Positions 38,323 to 50,908 are shown, numbered from the stretch's first letter. The stretch is DNA of 64,000 bases from Archilochus colubris (GCA_023079485.1 CM041083.1:140505052-140569051); one strand, 5' to 3'. The notes: a model not told the origin generated them from the letters alone. Translations and numbers: made by a program.

Positions 38323-40247
38323 GGGGGCACTCGTACAAACCTATTTCCTACTTGACTGTGTTGCTGTGTCAAGATAAAAAGACCTTAATCAGGTTTTTGA
38401 GTAGATGAAAATACCAAATGGAGGGGAACTCTTTACCAAGTAACGGGATGTTTGGCCGTGGAGATGTTCAAACACAGAGCCAAAGCTGGTATTTTCACTG
38501 TCATTTCTAAGTGGAGTCCCTCATTTCAGAACTGCAGTCACAAGGCACCTGAGCAACAGATGCAAATAAAATCAGCAACTGGCATTGGCAAGTCCCTTGG
38601 GTTTGTACCATCTCCTTAGGAATGGCCCCAGGGAGTGCTCCAGAGCCTTCAGAGCATGTTGAATGTAGTCCTCAAGGGCAGGATGTTATTATAAATAAAT
38701 ACCTTGTAACAAACACAACTGAGTCATCAGTGAGCAAGTGGTTGTGGAAATATTATTCTCCAGGAGATGGGCTTAAGATACTCAGATGGCACCTTTTAAC
38801 TGTCTTACTATATTCATTACTTTTCAGCTAGCAAAGTATTTGATTATTAACTAAATGTCAAACGGCTGCAAAAGTACATGTCCTGAAGAAAGAAAAGCAG
38901 TACAGCAGAAATACACTCTCCTTCTCTGCACACAACTGCACTGATGTGAAAGAGCTCTGTCTGTGCTCTTAGGAGGATGCCTGCTGATAAGCCTGGGCAC
39001 AGAATAGGCCATATCAGGATCAGACTCATCATTACTTCATTGAAATGAAGTGACACTTTAAAAACCAAGTTACTGGAGAGGAACTGTGCATGGTTCAGGA
39101 CAGGGGCTCCTTCTTGGTATGGAGAAGGCTTTGAGAATCATTTGATACCCCTCCATGTCAGCTTCCCTTCCAGGTTTGAGGGACCCAACCTGTGTTTCTC
39201 AGTCACGTAAGAAGAAGAAAAATGTTAACTGCTTTAGCCAACCTCTGTGGATGTCATGGGCAGTTGGTGGGACCACTGCAAACCCCATATCTGGATGGAG
39301 GAGGTGCAGTGATGAATGAGACACATTAGGTGTCTGCAGGTGCAGTGCTGGAAGAAAGCAGCTGAGTCCCTGGCACAAGGCTCAGCATGCACCTGGGGGC
39401 AGGGACCACTGCAAGTAGTCCAGGCATTTGGCAATATCTCCCTGCTTTCATTGTCTGCCTCCTGGGTACATTCCTATCAAGTTTTCAATCAGGCTGCCCA
39501 GGAATCTCCCCATCAACCTGAATTCTAATAGAAGAAGTAGATGCATCAGATACAACTGTTTTGTAATGTATCGTACTAATGTTTGCAAAAGTGTTTTTCT
39601 TCATATGAAAGCATTTTTCTCACAGAAAGGCAGGAAGGAGAGGGAAGAGGATTTCTTCTGACTTGGCACAGATCCAAATTTTTAAATAAATAAAAGCTTT
39701 CCATATCCTGAAGTCTACCCTGTACAGGCTGTGAGCTATCAGGAGCCTCTGAGATCAACCCCAAGGAATAAGCCCAAGCACTTAGTGCAGGAAGGGTGGA
39801 GAAACCTACCTCCTTTTTCTTTCCTGGAGCAGGTGGACATGATGCAAGGTTTTCAGGTGGCTGCTGGCACTGACTTGGCTTTAGCACTCCAAGAGAAAGG
39901 AGTCTAAAAGCAGCTCTGGCTTCTAGGTCTGGCTTTACAGGTCAGCACTAGAAACAGGGAAAGGACCTTAGTAGTGAACTGCAGCTTGCAGGTGTCACCC
40001 TGGAGAACCACTGAAGGTGCCCTCTGTGGGATTTTAGCAGGTTTTTCCCTTCCTGACAGCCAACTTGCAGACTTTAACAGGCCTTCATGCCCAGGGGAGC
40101 ATCTGTGAAGGTGGAGGCTCAGGCCAGTGTAAAATGAGATTAATATCTTGCCTGGTAGGGTCTGTAATTTGCATGTTGCCTGGCTGCTCCATCAGGAGCA
40201 GGTTTGACTGCTGGCTGACCATGTCTTTGTGGTTTTTTTCTCCAAAG

Positions 40248-40416
40248 GTACCGTGTTGTGGTCCCATACCCACCGCAGAGCGAGGCCGAGATTGAACTGA
40301 AGGAAGGTGACATTGTGTTTGTGCACAAGAAACGGGAGGATGGCTGGTACAAAGGGACATTGCAGAGGAATGGCAGGACAGGCCTCTTCCCTGGGAGCTT
40401 TGTTGAGAGCTTCTGA
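40248..40416 (+). CDS. SH3RF3: SH3RF3 last coding exon: C-terminal SH3 domain
   Basis: This exon encodes 55 residues and a TGA stop (40414-40416), almost exactly one SH3 domain. It begins [20 protein letters not shown]. Visible SH3 hallmarks are the acidic RT-loop residues ([11 protein letters not shown]), the ligand-binding Trp in DGWYKG, and the final GLFPGSFV strand. VVVPYPP stands where many SH3 domains have ALYDY, and Phe replaces the usual last Tyr. These variants match what I recall for the fourth SH3 domain of POSH-family proteins. This domain binds proline-rich partners in the JNK scaffold role of the family. The C-terminus ESF is, from memory, typical of SH3RF3 rather than SH3RF1; that choice is the least certain part. 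The split Arg codon joins the previous exon exactly. Confidence 0.95.
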
Positions 40417-40736
40417 GGATGGGTGGTCGCTCTCTGAACTGGAGGAGCTTTCAGGGGAAACTGCATAGCACAAGAAGAGACAGCAAAGGGAAACTGGACT
40501 TAGATAACCACTGCCATTTTTATTTCCAAAGACTACCCCCAGGCCCTTCAGTCTACAGCTCTGGAGATGCAGTGCCCCGCTGTGCTCCTGAGCACACCCT
40601 GTGCGGTGCATACAGTGGTATGTAAAAGTAGTGCCTTCCACCTGGAAACACAGACTGCAAGGATGCCCATCTGGACTGTACATAACCTAAACTCCAGCTG
40701 TCAACTCTTTGTGTAAATTATAGAGAAGATATCTTT

Positions 40737-40737
40737 A

Positions 40738-40768
<31 letters not shown>
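40737..40768 (+). repeat. A-rich tract in 3' UTR (A20-G-A11)
   Basis: Twenty A bases, one G and eleven A bases lie 320 bases after the stop codon. There is no AATAAA close upstream, so this is a genomic A tract and not a true mRNA end. It could mimic one in oligo-dT-primed data. Confidence 0.9.
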
Positions 40769-41891
40769 GAGGAAAGTTGTTATATTGCTGTAAGTTATTT
40801 GTCAGAGCTGCAGTGTTCTTATTACTGGCCTATGCAAGATGGATTTGAGAGTTCAAGGAGATGTGCTAGGAAGCTTTTAAAATGGGATTTCATTTTTCTC
40901 AAGGGAAAAATAGGGAGGGAAGAGTTGAAAAAAAACGACAACTAAAGATCTGTGCATCGTTGTGCAAGAAAGAATGGAGTCCAAAACGTTAATGTCATGC
41001 TTTCTATATACCTCAAAGATATGCTGCGCAAGTTTGTGGGTGAGTGTATCAGTGCTCAGAGTCCCGTACCATCTGGTTCCTGGTGCTGCTGTCAGGGAGG
41101 TCCTGGAGAAAGTACAGCCCCACCATTAAACTGTGGTTATTTGAGCAGAATCCCATTTGCCTGTCTTCTGCCCTTATTATATGCAGCATGGATTTTTGTC
41201 CTTCAGTATCACTTTCCATCGCTTTTTTGTATGACGTACCTTTTTACTGTAAGAATTGCTCTACTTTATATATATTCCTACTAGATCAGACATTTCTTTT
41301 TCATACATCTGGTGCTATTTTTTTTAATTGTTAAAGATTTGGTTTGGTCAAACAGAGAGGCTGCAACAAAATTTATGTTCACGTATGAAAATAGAAACAT
41401 ACCTGGAGATCAAGATCAGACTGCTTGGTTCATGCTTCATAGAGGAAAAGAGAAGAAGTCATTTGGTCACTGGATAAATAGACCTGGAGGAGCATGCCTG
41501 TGCAACACACCCAACACACAGTCACTCCTTCCTTATGCATGTAGAGTGTCTGAAGATCCACGCTGCAGCACAGCGTTCTGTCTGGAGATTGATAATTACT
41601 CCAGAATTGGAAGTAATTCCCAGGAGAGTCGTTTTAATTGATTTTTTTTCATGGCAATAAGAAGAACACTGCAGGTTCTAGCACACACAGGGACTGTGGA
41701 GTTTTCCTCTGTCGTTGCATCATGAAGATGAGAGCTGATCTGTGACGGCTGTAATTAGTGTTATCGAAATGTGATTTCTTACTGTAGAAATGTACAGTTC
41801 TGGAGACTGTTCCATTTCTTAACATGGTCAAGCTACAATACAAACCCTATCAGGCAATATAAGTTTCCATCTACCAGAGACTTGAAGGTGC

Positions 41892-41897
41892 AATAAA
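41892..41897 (+). promoter_or_regulatory. Possible proximal polyadenylation signal (AATAAA)
   Basis: AATAAA in 'gtgcaataaatgtaaag', followed by moderately T-rich sequence. If used, it would give a 3' UTR of about 1.5 kb. Confidence 0.35.
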
Positions 41898-43516
41898 TGT
41901 AAAGCAAGTTTAGCCAGTTATTTGTATGAAGCAGGAAGAGAAAAAAATTCAATAATGCTCTTGTGAGAGCATTTAAAAAGACATCATCTCTCGAGGAATG
42001 TAACACGATGAAAGGATTTTCGTAGCTCTATCCGTACCTTGCCTTTGTCAGCAGCTGGCTGTTTGCCAAAGCCCACATGTGGTGGTCGTTTAAAAGCATG
42101 TCGGAGGCACTGTAACCTGGAGATGATCTTATTGAAAGGAAGAGGCCCAGTGGGTGAGCATCATTACTGCATTACCAGTATTTCATATGGGAAGGTGTAA
42201 GTTTTGTTTTCCTTCAGGCCGTGTATACTAGTACGTATCAAAACCCATGTAAATGAGAGTTCCTATTTAAGTTCAGCCCTGTGACTTTGTTCTCTGTAAA
42301 ATAAGTTTCTTTTTGCTGTCACATGTAACAAACCGATTCCAGAAACACAGTCCGTGGCCAAGTATGGCACCTTCATACAGGGAGGCATCACTTTCAGGGT
42401 GTTTCTTTTTTATATCTAACGTTGCCGCATTTGTTCGTAGTCCAGATTGTAATGAGTCAGCCACTAAAAGTTTAGTTACTGTTGAGAGGAAATTGCCTTT
42501 TTATAACAGATAAGAGACTGAAGAAATGTCTTCTGGAAAGACTTGCTTGAGATTAGAGCCATATCTGTCCACTTGTTTGGTCCAGGTCAGGATGGGCATC
42601 ACTGCACCTCCAACAATAAGCTGCAGTTAGTGAGTCGGCGTGACCAAACTATGGGTTCTTAATTCCAATAACAATCCTGGGTTAGATCTGTCAGAGGTAA
42701 GGAGATTTTGTCTGACAACTTACGGTGGTTAAAGCTCCTTTAAAATTCTGTTCCATGTGTGTGTTTACTACACTCTGAAAAATGAAAGAGGATGAGGGCT
42801 TGCTTGCTGCCTATTGTGTTTAGCCAGATCTAAAATGGTTCCAGATTTCCATCTTTTCATGCTTAACTCTAACAGGACAAAAGTTGGTTTTTGAGAAGGT
42901 CAAGGAAAGCATGCCGATGTCATGTCATTAAATCAGTGCTTTAAAATATATTTTGAAGGGGAATGATGATTTTTTTTAATGGATATAATAACCCTTCCAG
43001 TTGTACCTCCTGCAAGGAAAAATTTTGGGGCAGGGAGATATTTCTATTTTGATAACAGCTGTTTCTGGGCCCTGTTTATTGCTTATCATCACAGTTTGGG
43101 TTACTGAGTTATCTTCTTGGACAAATCACTTCCATGCCAGGAGCACAAGTGCAGAACTTAGTACAGCTCAGTGATAGGAAAACATGACCCAGTGCCATCT
43201 GGCAAGCCCTGGACTGTGAGAGGTTTGACTCGTATGGTGGTCTAATTTTTACCTGTCATAACAGGGAAAGGTGGAGAAGGGGGCATCTGCATCTCCTACA
43301 GCAAGGGCAGGGAGAAGAAAAGACTCCTTCTGGCAGCTCAGTTTGTAAAATGCTGGGTTTGCTCTTCTAGAAATGGGTTCAAGTAATTGAACAATTCCTT
43401 TGAACTTTGCACAGCTCAGAAAATGTTTTTGTTATACATGAATGTTAACGTGATTTAGGAAATGTTGGCAGATATGAGTACAAACGAACCACAATGACTG
43501 TGTTTCTGATTCTTTA

Positions 43517-43527
43517 AATAAAATAAA
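43517..43527 (+). promoter_or_regulatory. Polyadenylation signals, two overlapping AATAAA
   Basis: AATAAAATAAA gives two overlapping canonical hexamers, followed within about 30 bases by a GT/CT-rich stretch ('tgaggtttctctctct'). This is the best candidate for the main mRNA 3' end, near 43545. Confidence 0.6.
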
Positions 43528-44089
43528 CATTAAGGCAACTTGACTGAGGTTTCTCTCTCTATTAGGCAACAAAGTGAACTAACAGTCTAAGTGGTTCTGA
43601 GGTTTGCAGAGAAAACAGAGAAGACCCTTCTGCAAACACTGGTTTTTCTGACCAGACTCCACATCTCCTTTGCTTTCAGTGGTAACTCCCACACAAATAA
43701 TGACCAATAAGAGGTAAGAGGTGGCTGATCACAAGTCAGAATCTCCTTCTGGATTATCTTTTGGCAAATCTAGGATTTTTTTAAATCTTGAGAAGTTAAC
43801 AACTTACCCGTGCATAGATCCAGAGAAAGAGAGTGGCAACATTCTCGGAAGAGGGACTAAGGTGGGAAGGGCAAGAGTATGGCAGAGAGGCTAAAAGGTA
43901 ATGCAAAAGCAGAGGCATTTTCAAGGAAACAGAAGCCTCATATCCCACTAATGGACTTCAGAGGTGCTCAGAGGTCACCTGGTGGGCTGAGCAGGTTTGT
44001 GGGCAGAGGAGGACCACCTTCATCCTCTCCCTGGCTTAGGCAAGGGACTCCCAGGACCTACAGTGTATGTACAGCTAAGGAGTACCTTC

Positions 44090-44466
44090 ACTGTGTCCAT
44101 TTCTGGAACCCCCAGCATAACATGGAGGTCTTGGAGGCAGTCCAGAGGAGGGCCATGAAGATGATCAGGGGGCTAGAGCACCTCTCCTAGGAAGACAGGC
44201 TGAGTTGGGTTTGTTCAGCCTGGAGAAGGCTCCAAGGAGGCCTTTCAGTACCTGAGGGAGACCTACAAGAAACCTCACTTTTAACAAGGTCATGTAGCAA
44301 CAGGACAAGGGGTAATGTCTTTAAACTGGAAGAGAGTAGATTTAGGGTACCCATTCAGAAGAAATTCTTAAGTATGAGGGTAGTGAGACACTGGCACAGG
44401 TTTCCCAGGGAGGTTGTGCCTGCCCCCTTCCTGGGAGTGTTCAAGGCCTGGTTGGATGGTTCAAAG
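44090..44466 (+). mobile_element. CR1 LINE fragment, truncated at both ends
   Basis: CR1 ORF2 C-terminal sequence is recognisable ('ggaggtcttggaggcagtcc', translated MEVLEAVQRRAMKMIRGLEH). It continues through 'agacactggcacaggtttcc' and stops near 'ggttggatggttcaaa', before the octamer tail. It contains stops and indels. It belongs to a different subfamily from the 17.5 and 20.2 kb copies (KMIRGLEH instead of RLVKGLEH). Confidence 0.9.
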
Positions 44467-45515
44467 TGCTGGACGAAGGAACCTGCCAGCTATTTCCAAA
44501 CTGGTCTGCAGTACCAGTCTCTTCCATGCTTTGTCAGGTCCTGCTCTCCTGGCATCTCTCTGGCCCATGCTGCCAGTACATGCCATACACCTTGCCCAGC
44601 CTTCACACTGCACACTGGCCTTTGCTGCTGCTCCAGCACCTGATATGAATCCCAGTCATGTTTTCAAAGAAAAATAATGATCATAAAATTGTTACACGGC
44701 TTGACCGTTCCTAAATGCTCATGGAGAGCAGAACCACCTGGAAAACATCTGCAGGGCTTTCCTGCAGCCAAAAGCTCTTCCTGACATTAGCAGCTCCTTA
44801 TAACAGGGTGAACCTGGCAGCTACATGGCCTGTCTAGTCACTGCCAAGCCAAATAAATGAGCTGTACTAGCAGGGAAGCCAAGAGGTGATACAGTCTGGA
44901 GAAGGCCCTGTCCTCATGTCCCAGTCTTTCATGTATCAAAAAAAACCTTCCCAAGCAGTCACAGATGTATTTCCAATCACTGGGGTGCAGGTGTCTCTTC
45001 CTTCAGAACACAACTTGTTTTTTTCTAGCTGCTGAGCAGCACCACATGTCCCATGATGCCACGGAGGGACCACAAGCCAGGACACCAAGGGGCTTGCACC
45101 AAGTGGGTCCTTTTGCTCTCCAAGTCTCACAGCAGCACCCTGTGGCATACAGCCAATGTGTTCCTCTGTGTTTATAGGTGCAGTTCAGTTGCAAGTAAGC
45201 CCAACTTCACTTCATCACTCTCACCCCATGGAAAACCCAGCAGTCTAAGGGAAAGACAGCCAGCATCCCACCAACTCCACACAGGAATGACTGAAAGGTG
45301 TTTCCAACACAAATGGCTCTTCAGCACCACCCAAGACACAATATGGTGGTTTTGTGAAGGCAAAAGAAACAGTCTCGTGCAGGATTACAATCTGTGCAAC
45401 CTTCCATGGGCATGCATCCATGTGTGTGCTGGAAAACCTATGAGCAAGGAGAGCATCCTGGGAGAGGGGTTGCCATGCTGGTACCTGTCCCCTTCTCTCA
45501 GATGGGGCATTGGAA

Positions 45516-45550
45516 AGGACACTCACCTTTTAGTTAAGGGTGAGTGTCCT
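45516..45550. repeat. Near-perfect 15-bp inverted repeat (hairpin)
   Basis: AGGACACTCACC(TTT) pairs with (AAG)GGTGAGTGTCCT. The stem has 15 base pairs including one G-T wobble, around a 5-base loop at 45531-45535. The core arms GGACACTCACC and GGTGAGTGTCC are perfectly complementary. It is too short for a typical pre-miRNA, and there is no T-run next to it. Confidence 0.85.
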
Positions 45551-48256
45551 CAGGGACATCCTGTGCCCAGGGAAACTCTGGGCTCTGCTGGTATTGCCAG
45601 CACTGTGCAGCTGGGGAAGGTGCCAGCTGCATGCTGGCAGATGATGGGATTGATCAGGTGGGGAGGTGCCCTCAGCAGCCAGGTTGCTGTCACTCATGGG
45701 CTCCCTGAGGGAAGAAGAGCAGTGATGGGGAGCACCACTAAGTGATGGGGCAGAGGAAAAATGAGGTGGTTAAGAGAGAAGGGAAGGGAGAAGTGTCTTC
45801 AGCTTAGTGTCAGAGGAGGAACACATATAGAATTTGCATTTCCCACCTGCACAAGAGCATGGTAAACCTGATGCCCATCATGACAACATGTGCAGCCCCC
45901 TGACAGGCCCCAGAAGTGCAGTTTTGGGGTGTGCATGGCAGCAGTGCAGGGCAGTCCCATAACCAGGAAGGCATATCCTCTGCCATTTCCCCTGGCCAGG
46001 CAGAACCAGAATGAAATCTCCTGACCCAAGGTCTGAGAAGGATGCAAGTGTAGCCCAGGAGACTATGGGGACAGGGCACTGCTTGGCAGCACATTGCTCA
46101 CCTGCATGTGCCATACCAGCCATGAGGAAACCCACTGGTGCTCTGGCTCCAGCTCTGCCACTGCATCAGGCTGGGAGTCGAAGCCCCATATGTCCCCACC
46201 TCTGTTCCTTACACAGATGTAAGGACCCTGCCCCACATTACCACTGGCTCCACGAAGCTTCCCCCCACACCTTTCCTTTCTTCCCAGCAGCAGCAGGAAG
46301 GCATTCTCTTGCTCTTCCTTCCGGGTATATCAAATTTGCCCTCCAGCCACCCATGGGAAAATCAGCCTGGCAGACAGTGGGGGCAATTTGTTAAGGTTTT
46401 CCCTTTCCCCTCCCCGGATAATTGCCTGGGATCTGAATTAATGGAAACATAAATTGGCTGCCACGCTGCTAAATGACAATCAGGTTTTGTTTGACAGAGT
46501 TGGGAAGTATCTTATCCTGAACATCGGCACTGAACAATCTAAATGCAAATTGCAAAATGTTTGGGGGTAAGGAGGCTGTTTATCTTCTGATGAGGTTATA
46601 TGATAATGTAGAGAGGGGTTAGAATTGCCTTGCAGTTCCTAAAGGCTATCAAAATAAACTAGTTAAACTGCAGGGCCGGTGTTTACATATTATTTTAATG
46701 GACCAGACTCGGTTATTCAGGTTTCCTTTTAACAAATCACTTTTTTCAACAAGGTACAGCACAGCAGCATTTCAGCCATATTTCAGCAATTCTCAGGCCC
46801 CAGGGACTACGTGGAAAATGACAGAGCAGCCACCATTTTAATCCTGTTACGCCTATTGCTCCCAGCTTGTTCTCCTCTGATGAAACACATTGCAGTGGCT
46901 CAGAGACACAGAAAAACATTTGCTGCACTCCTGGCCTATTTCTCATGTTAGATTAGGTTAACACATGGCAGTGCTGCCTGGGTACCTCCAACACTCTTGC
47001 ACAGGAACAAGACACATCTGAAAAATTAAATACAACCTAACCCATCAGCTTCCCGAGAGGCCACCACATGCTGGGGGTTATATATCCAGCTGGTTGCCCC
47101 TGGATGGATGTGCAGCAGCTTTTGGGTTGGTTGTTTGGTTGTGAAAAATGTTACTGCAGAAGTCGAAGCTCTCAGACCTGCCTGGCACATGGCTCTGGCA
47201 CATAACTCTGTGTTATGGTGCTGAGCTCTGGGGGTGAACACTGGTGGGTGCCTGGGCATGGTGAGTACCAGGACACAGCACGTGGGCACACACGTGGGGA
47301 TGATCTGCACTGGTGTTTAGTAGCATCCAGCATTTTCCATAGGGCAGGCAATAGTTTTCTTTAGTTTTGCCCTGGAGGGATGCTGTGTCTGCAGCAATTT
47401 GAGGGGTTCAACAACCTGAAGCTTTCAGCAACTTGCAGAATCGGTCTGCTTGAAATTTTTCCACTGAAAGGTTGTAACCGAATCTTCTCGGATCTTGATT
47501 TAGGTGTCTGCATTTCTCCATAAATTCAGGAATGGTTTTGAGTTTACTCCAACAGTTTTGTTCATCTGGGAGGCAGAGGAAGGAAAGGATCAATGTGTTA
47601 TTTTTCTCTTCTTTTTAAAATATGTCTCATGCAGAAAAATGCACGTGAATCTCTACAAGGCCGGAAAAAATGCAATAAATCTGTAAAAGTGACACGAGTT
47701 ATGCATGTATAAATTGTTAGTCCCTCAGACCTTTTGGTGTAGAATAGCCTATTAATTCACACAAATCTACCATCCTAAAGGACATTTGAAAATAAGCAAA
47801 TACAGACGAGGCGTTTTGGAAGGGAAACCAGTGAGTGGAGACTGTAGCCTTATCTCGGAGGGCTCTGTCTGCTGTTCAGTGGGACAGCTGGGATTTTTAT
47901 TTCACCAGTGAAAAAGAGCTCTTCTCCAGTGATTGAGACCTTTATGGACCAGCCAGAGCATCCTTCAAAAGAGACTCATCACACCATGGAAGAAGGACTG
48001 AGGACAGATTTGCAAATTTAGACAATTAATGGGCACCTATTTAAGTCACTGTTACAAGAAAATACACCACACAATTTTCAAAAGGCTTTGGTGACATGGC
48101 TGCTAACCTGAAGCTCTTGTGAGTGAGTCAAGTGAAGCCAATTATTACTCTTTCTGCCAAAAGTCAGCTGCACCCATTAGTGCAGATTGCTGCAGAAGTT
48201 GAACACAATGGATCTGCCCAAATACACACAAACACGTAAAAAACAGGTCTGCACAT

Positions 48257-48790
48257 ATCATAGAAACATAGAATGATTTGGGTCAGAAGGGACCCTAAAC
48301 ATCATCTAGTTAAAACCTCTCTGCCATGGGCAGGGACACCTCCCACCAGACCAGGTTGCTCACAGCCCCATCCAACCTGGCCTTGAACACTTCCAGGGAG
48401 GGGGCAGCTACAGCTTCCCTGGGCAACCTGTGCCAGGGTCTCACCACCCTCACAGGAAAGAATTTGTTTCTAATGTGTAATGTAAAACTACCCTCTTACA
48501 GTTTAAAGACATTACCCCTTGGTCTTTCACTACATGCCCTTATGAAAAGTCTTCCCAGCTTTTCTCTAGGCCCCTTCAGATACTGGAGGGCTGCTTTAAG
48601 GTCTCCCTGGAGCCTCCTCTTCTCCTCTTTTCAACTCCAACTCTCTCAGCCTGTCTTTATAGGAGAGGTCCTCTACCCTTCTGATCATCTTCATGGCCTT
48701 CCTGTGGACATACTCCAAACCCTCCATGTTCTTCTTATGTTGCAGGCCCCAAATCTCAACATAGTACTCCAGGTAGGGTTTCACAAGAGC
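48257..48790 (-). mobile_element. CR1 LINE 3' fragment
   Basis: It starts 'atcatagaaacatagaatga' (reverse complement of the CR1 tail) and passes through 'ccatgggcagggacacctcc', 'gttgctcacagccccatcca' and 'ctggaggctccagg'-type ORF2 sequence. It ends near 'ggtagggtttcacaagagc'. The minus-strand translation gives MEGLEYVHRKAMKMIRRVED, the same subfamily type as the 44.1 kb copy. The plus-strand 172-codon open frame here is antisense to CR1. Confidence 0.93.
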
Positions 48791-49492
48791 ATATACGTGT
48801 ATGTACACATACATTTATACATATCATCACTACCACTACTTTAGTACCAGCCCCTATAAGAGTCAGGCATTCTTGCTGCTCTCTTACAGTGATGCACTGC
48901 TTCATGCCATTTTGATTGATGGTCTTTAAGTTGGTCTAGGGCTATCTGTGCTTCTGATGGAAGGGGCTGCTTCATAAAAGACAGACATTGGCTGTAAAGC
49001 AACACCAGAACTTGAAGAAATGCACCCTGAGGTCAGAGCTGTAAATGACTCCAGTGTCTGAAGGGCATGACCATTCTGGCAGCTTCTGGATTTCCTCTTA
49101 AGACCCCGTGAGTATGGAGTTGTAGCAATAGGATTCATTTAAGAAGTTACCCAATGCCCAAACTTTCTCTTAATGTCAGAGAACTCTGGAGCAGGCACTT
49201 TAAATTGAAAATTTAGCAAAAAAATCAGGTCCTCCTTCCTTCAACTCTCCAGTCCTCATGGAAGAGCCCTTCATTAAATAGGGCAGAATTTATTCAGATT
49301 TAGAAGAAGAAAGATGCATTTCCCACATGGTTTAATATGAAGAGCTGTTGTAATATTGCACCTCCATCCATCTCCCCTGAGCACAGGACAGCAAAGTGCT
49401 CTGGAAACACATACCCAATTAAGGCTAAGTTTTGCCCGAGACAATTTGTTAAAAGCCCTGCTTCACTTTGTCTAAATAAATATTCATTAGCT

Positions 49493-49516
49493 GAGAGAGA
49501 GAGAGAAAGGGAGAGA
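49493..49516 (+). repeat. (GA)n-rich microsatellite
   Basis: A short, imperfect GA run followed by GAAAGGGAGAGAA. Confidence 0.8.
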
Positions 49517-50908
49517 ATGCACAAGAACATGAGGGAGGGCTATGGGCAGGGAGGATCAGGTTGCCATTTGCTGCTCCAGCAGGTGTTCAGCTATTTATAC
49601 AAAGCAGAGAGAGACAGAGAGTGCCCGAGGCACCTTCCAGCTCTCACATGTCCCCAACCTGGGGATCGGCCACTGCACTGGGAGGGGGACAGCAGCTCAG
49701 GGGATTGCCCTAGGGAAAAGGAGAATCCCAACATTGCCCCAGCACTGGCTGGTGGCTGAAGTGGTGCTGCCTTAGACATTGCTGGATGTTCTTGAGTGGC
49801 TGTTGGGGCAGCATCTCCCACCAAGTGCAGTGCCTGTGGCTCAGCATGAGCACAAAGGACCAGAGCAGCCCATTGCACTTCAACCCAGCTCCAGGAGTGC
49901 TCAGATAGGGTTTATCTATTAACAAGGTGGTTTTTCCCCTTACATCCCCTTCCTGTGCCTCTGTGGCAGGGTGCATGCATGTCAGGATTTGAGATTCCCA
50001 CAGGTGGTGGTGGGTTGCATGCAGCCAGCAAGGAGGGCTCAACTCTTGCTGTTACTACCCCAGGTGATCCCTTTGGGGGCCTCTGTTCAAAATTAGGACA
50101 GTTTAATGTAGGTGGCCAAGCTCCCCTAGAGTGCCACAGAGTGCAGGGCACACAAGGGCCACCTCCACAGGGTGTCCAGAGCTACTCAGGTCACCTCATT
50201 TTCTCTTCAACTACTTTATGTTCATGCCAATGCAGAGCAACTTCTATCGTGCAGAAAGGGCTGCTCCTTTCAGCAGTGGGCAAAGCAAATTGCCCTTTGG
50301 AAACCCTGCTGATTTCAGTGTCAGTGAGACTTGCAGAGGTGAAGGTTTGTCCTGCAGCTCTGCTGCCCATGGTCAGAGATGCTCAGCATAGTCCAGGTAG
50401 AATGCAAGGATGAAACCTCTGTGGATGCCTGGGGGCAAGGGAGCTGCTGGCCCACCCTTGCTGGGACATGGCTGCAGCTCAGAAAGAGACATCCAGTCAG
50501 TCCATCATTAGTCATAAACCGCTCTTGCTAAATGGTTATAAAGTGATTTATTTTGTCATTAGCCTTATCTTGCTTCCTAAAGCTGACTTAGTTTCTAAAC
50601 TATATTAGTTTTTGCCCTTTCATTAATCTCCTTGGCTTGGTAGACTAAATTAACCTTTTTGAGGACAGATTAATTTTCTTTCCTTGACTTTTTCATGGTC
50701 AAACAAGTTCAGGGGATTTGATTTATTTTTTTTCTTCCAGATTTTCCTTCACCAAAATACTGGAAGCATACACATGTGCATTCCTGTAATCCAAGCATCA
50801 AGGAATTTTTCTTCCTGAGCTCTCTGATAATTTTTGTACCAAAGCCTTCCTACCATGTCCTAGATGTTAATAAAATTGGAAATGAGCTGCGCTGAGAACA
50901 CAAGCCTG

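Larger units (their letters stand above)
30147..40247 (+). other. SH3RF3: Intron of about 10.1 kb (SH3RF gene)
   Basis: The last coding intron runs from donor GTAAGC at 30147 to acceptor TTTTTTTCTCCAAAG ending at 40247, and restores a split Arg codon. It contains a T11A12 tract, a T30 tract, a purine-rich stretch at about 32936-32990 and one CR1 fragment at 38.2 kb. The remainder appears unique, and the open frames of up to about 166 codons have no recognisable family. Confidence 0.85.
40417..43545 (+). other. SH3RF3: Probable 3' UTR of SH3RF3
   Basis: The sequence from the stop codon to the strongest polyadenylation signal pair is a likely 3' UTR of about 3.1 kb. It contains an A-rich tract near 40.75 kb, an internal AATAAA at 41892 and several T-rich runs. 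No CR1 or LTR was seen in it, unlike the regions on either side, which suits transcribed and constrained DNA. The end is inferred from signals, not from transcript data. Confidence 0.6.

Noticed and set aside
40248..40416. SH3RF1 as the identity of the gene
   Set aside because: It cannot be excluded, but the C-terminal ESF and the linker sequences fit my recollection of SH3RF3 better. A search against both paralogues would settle it.
40192..40683. 163-codon minus-strand open frame
   Set aside because: It is antisense to the last SH3RF exon and its flanks; the plus-strand SH3 domain explains the sequence.
45053..45745. 230-codon open frame on the + strand
   Set aside because: It lies in locally GC-rich intergenic DNA, overlaps other frames on both strands, shows no family features and no splice or polyadenylation context.
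48326..48844. 172-codon plus-strand open frame
   Set aside because: It is the antisense translation of a minus-strand CR1 fragment.
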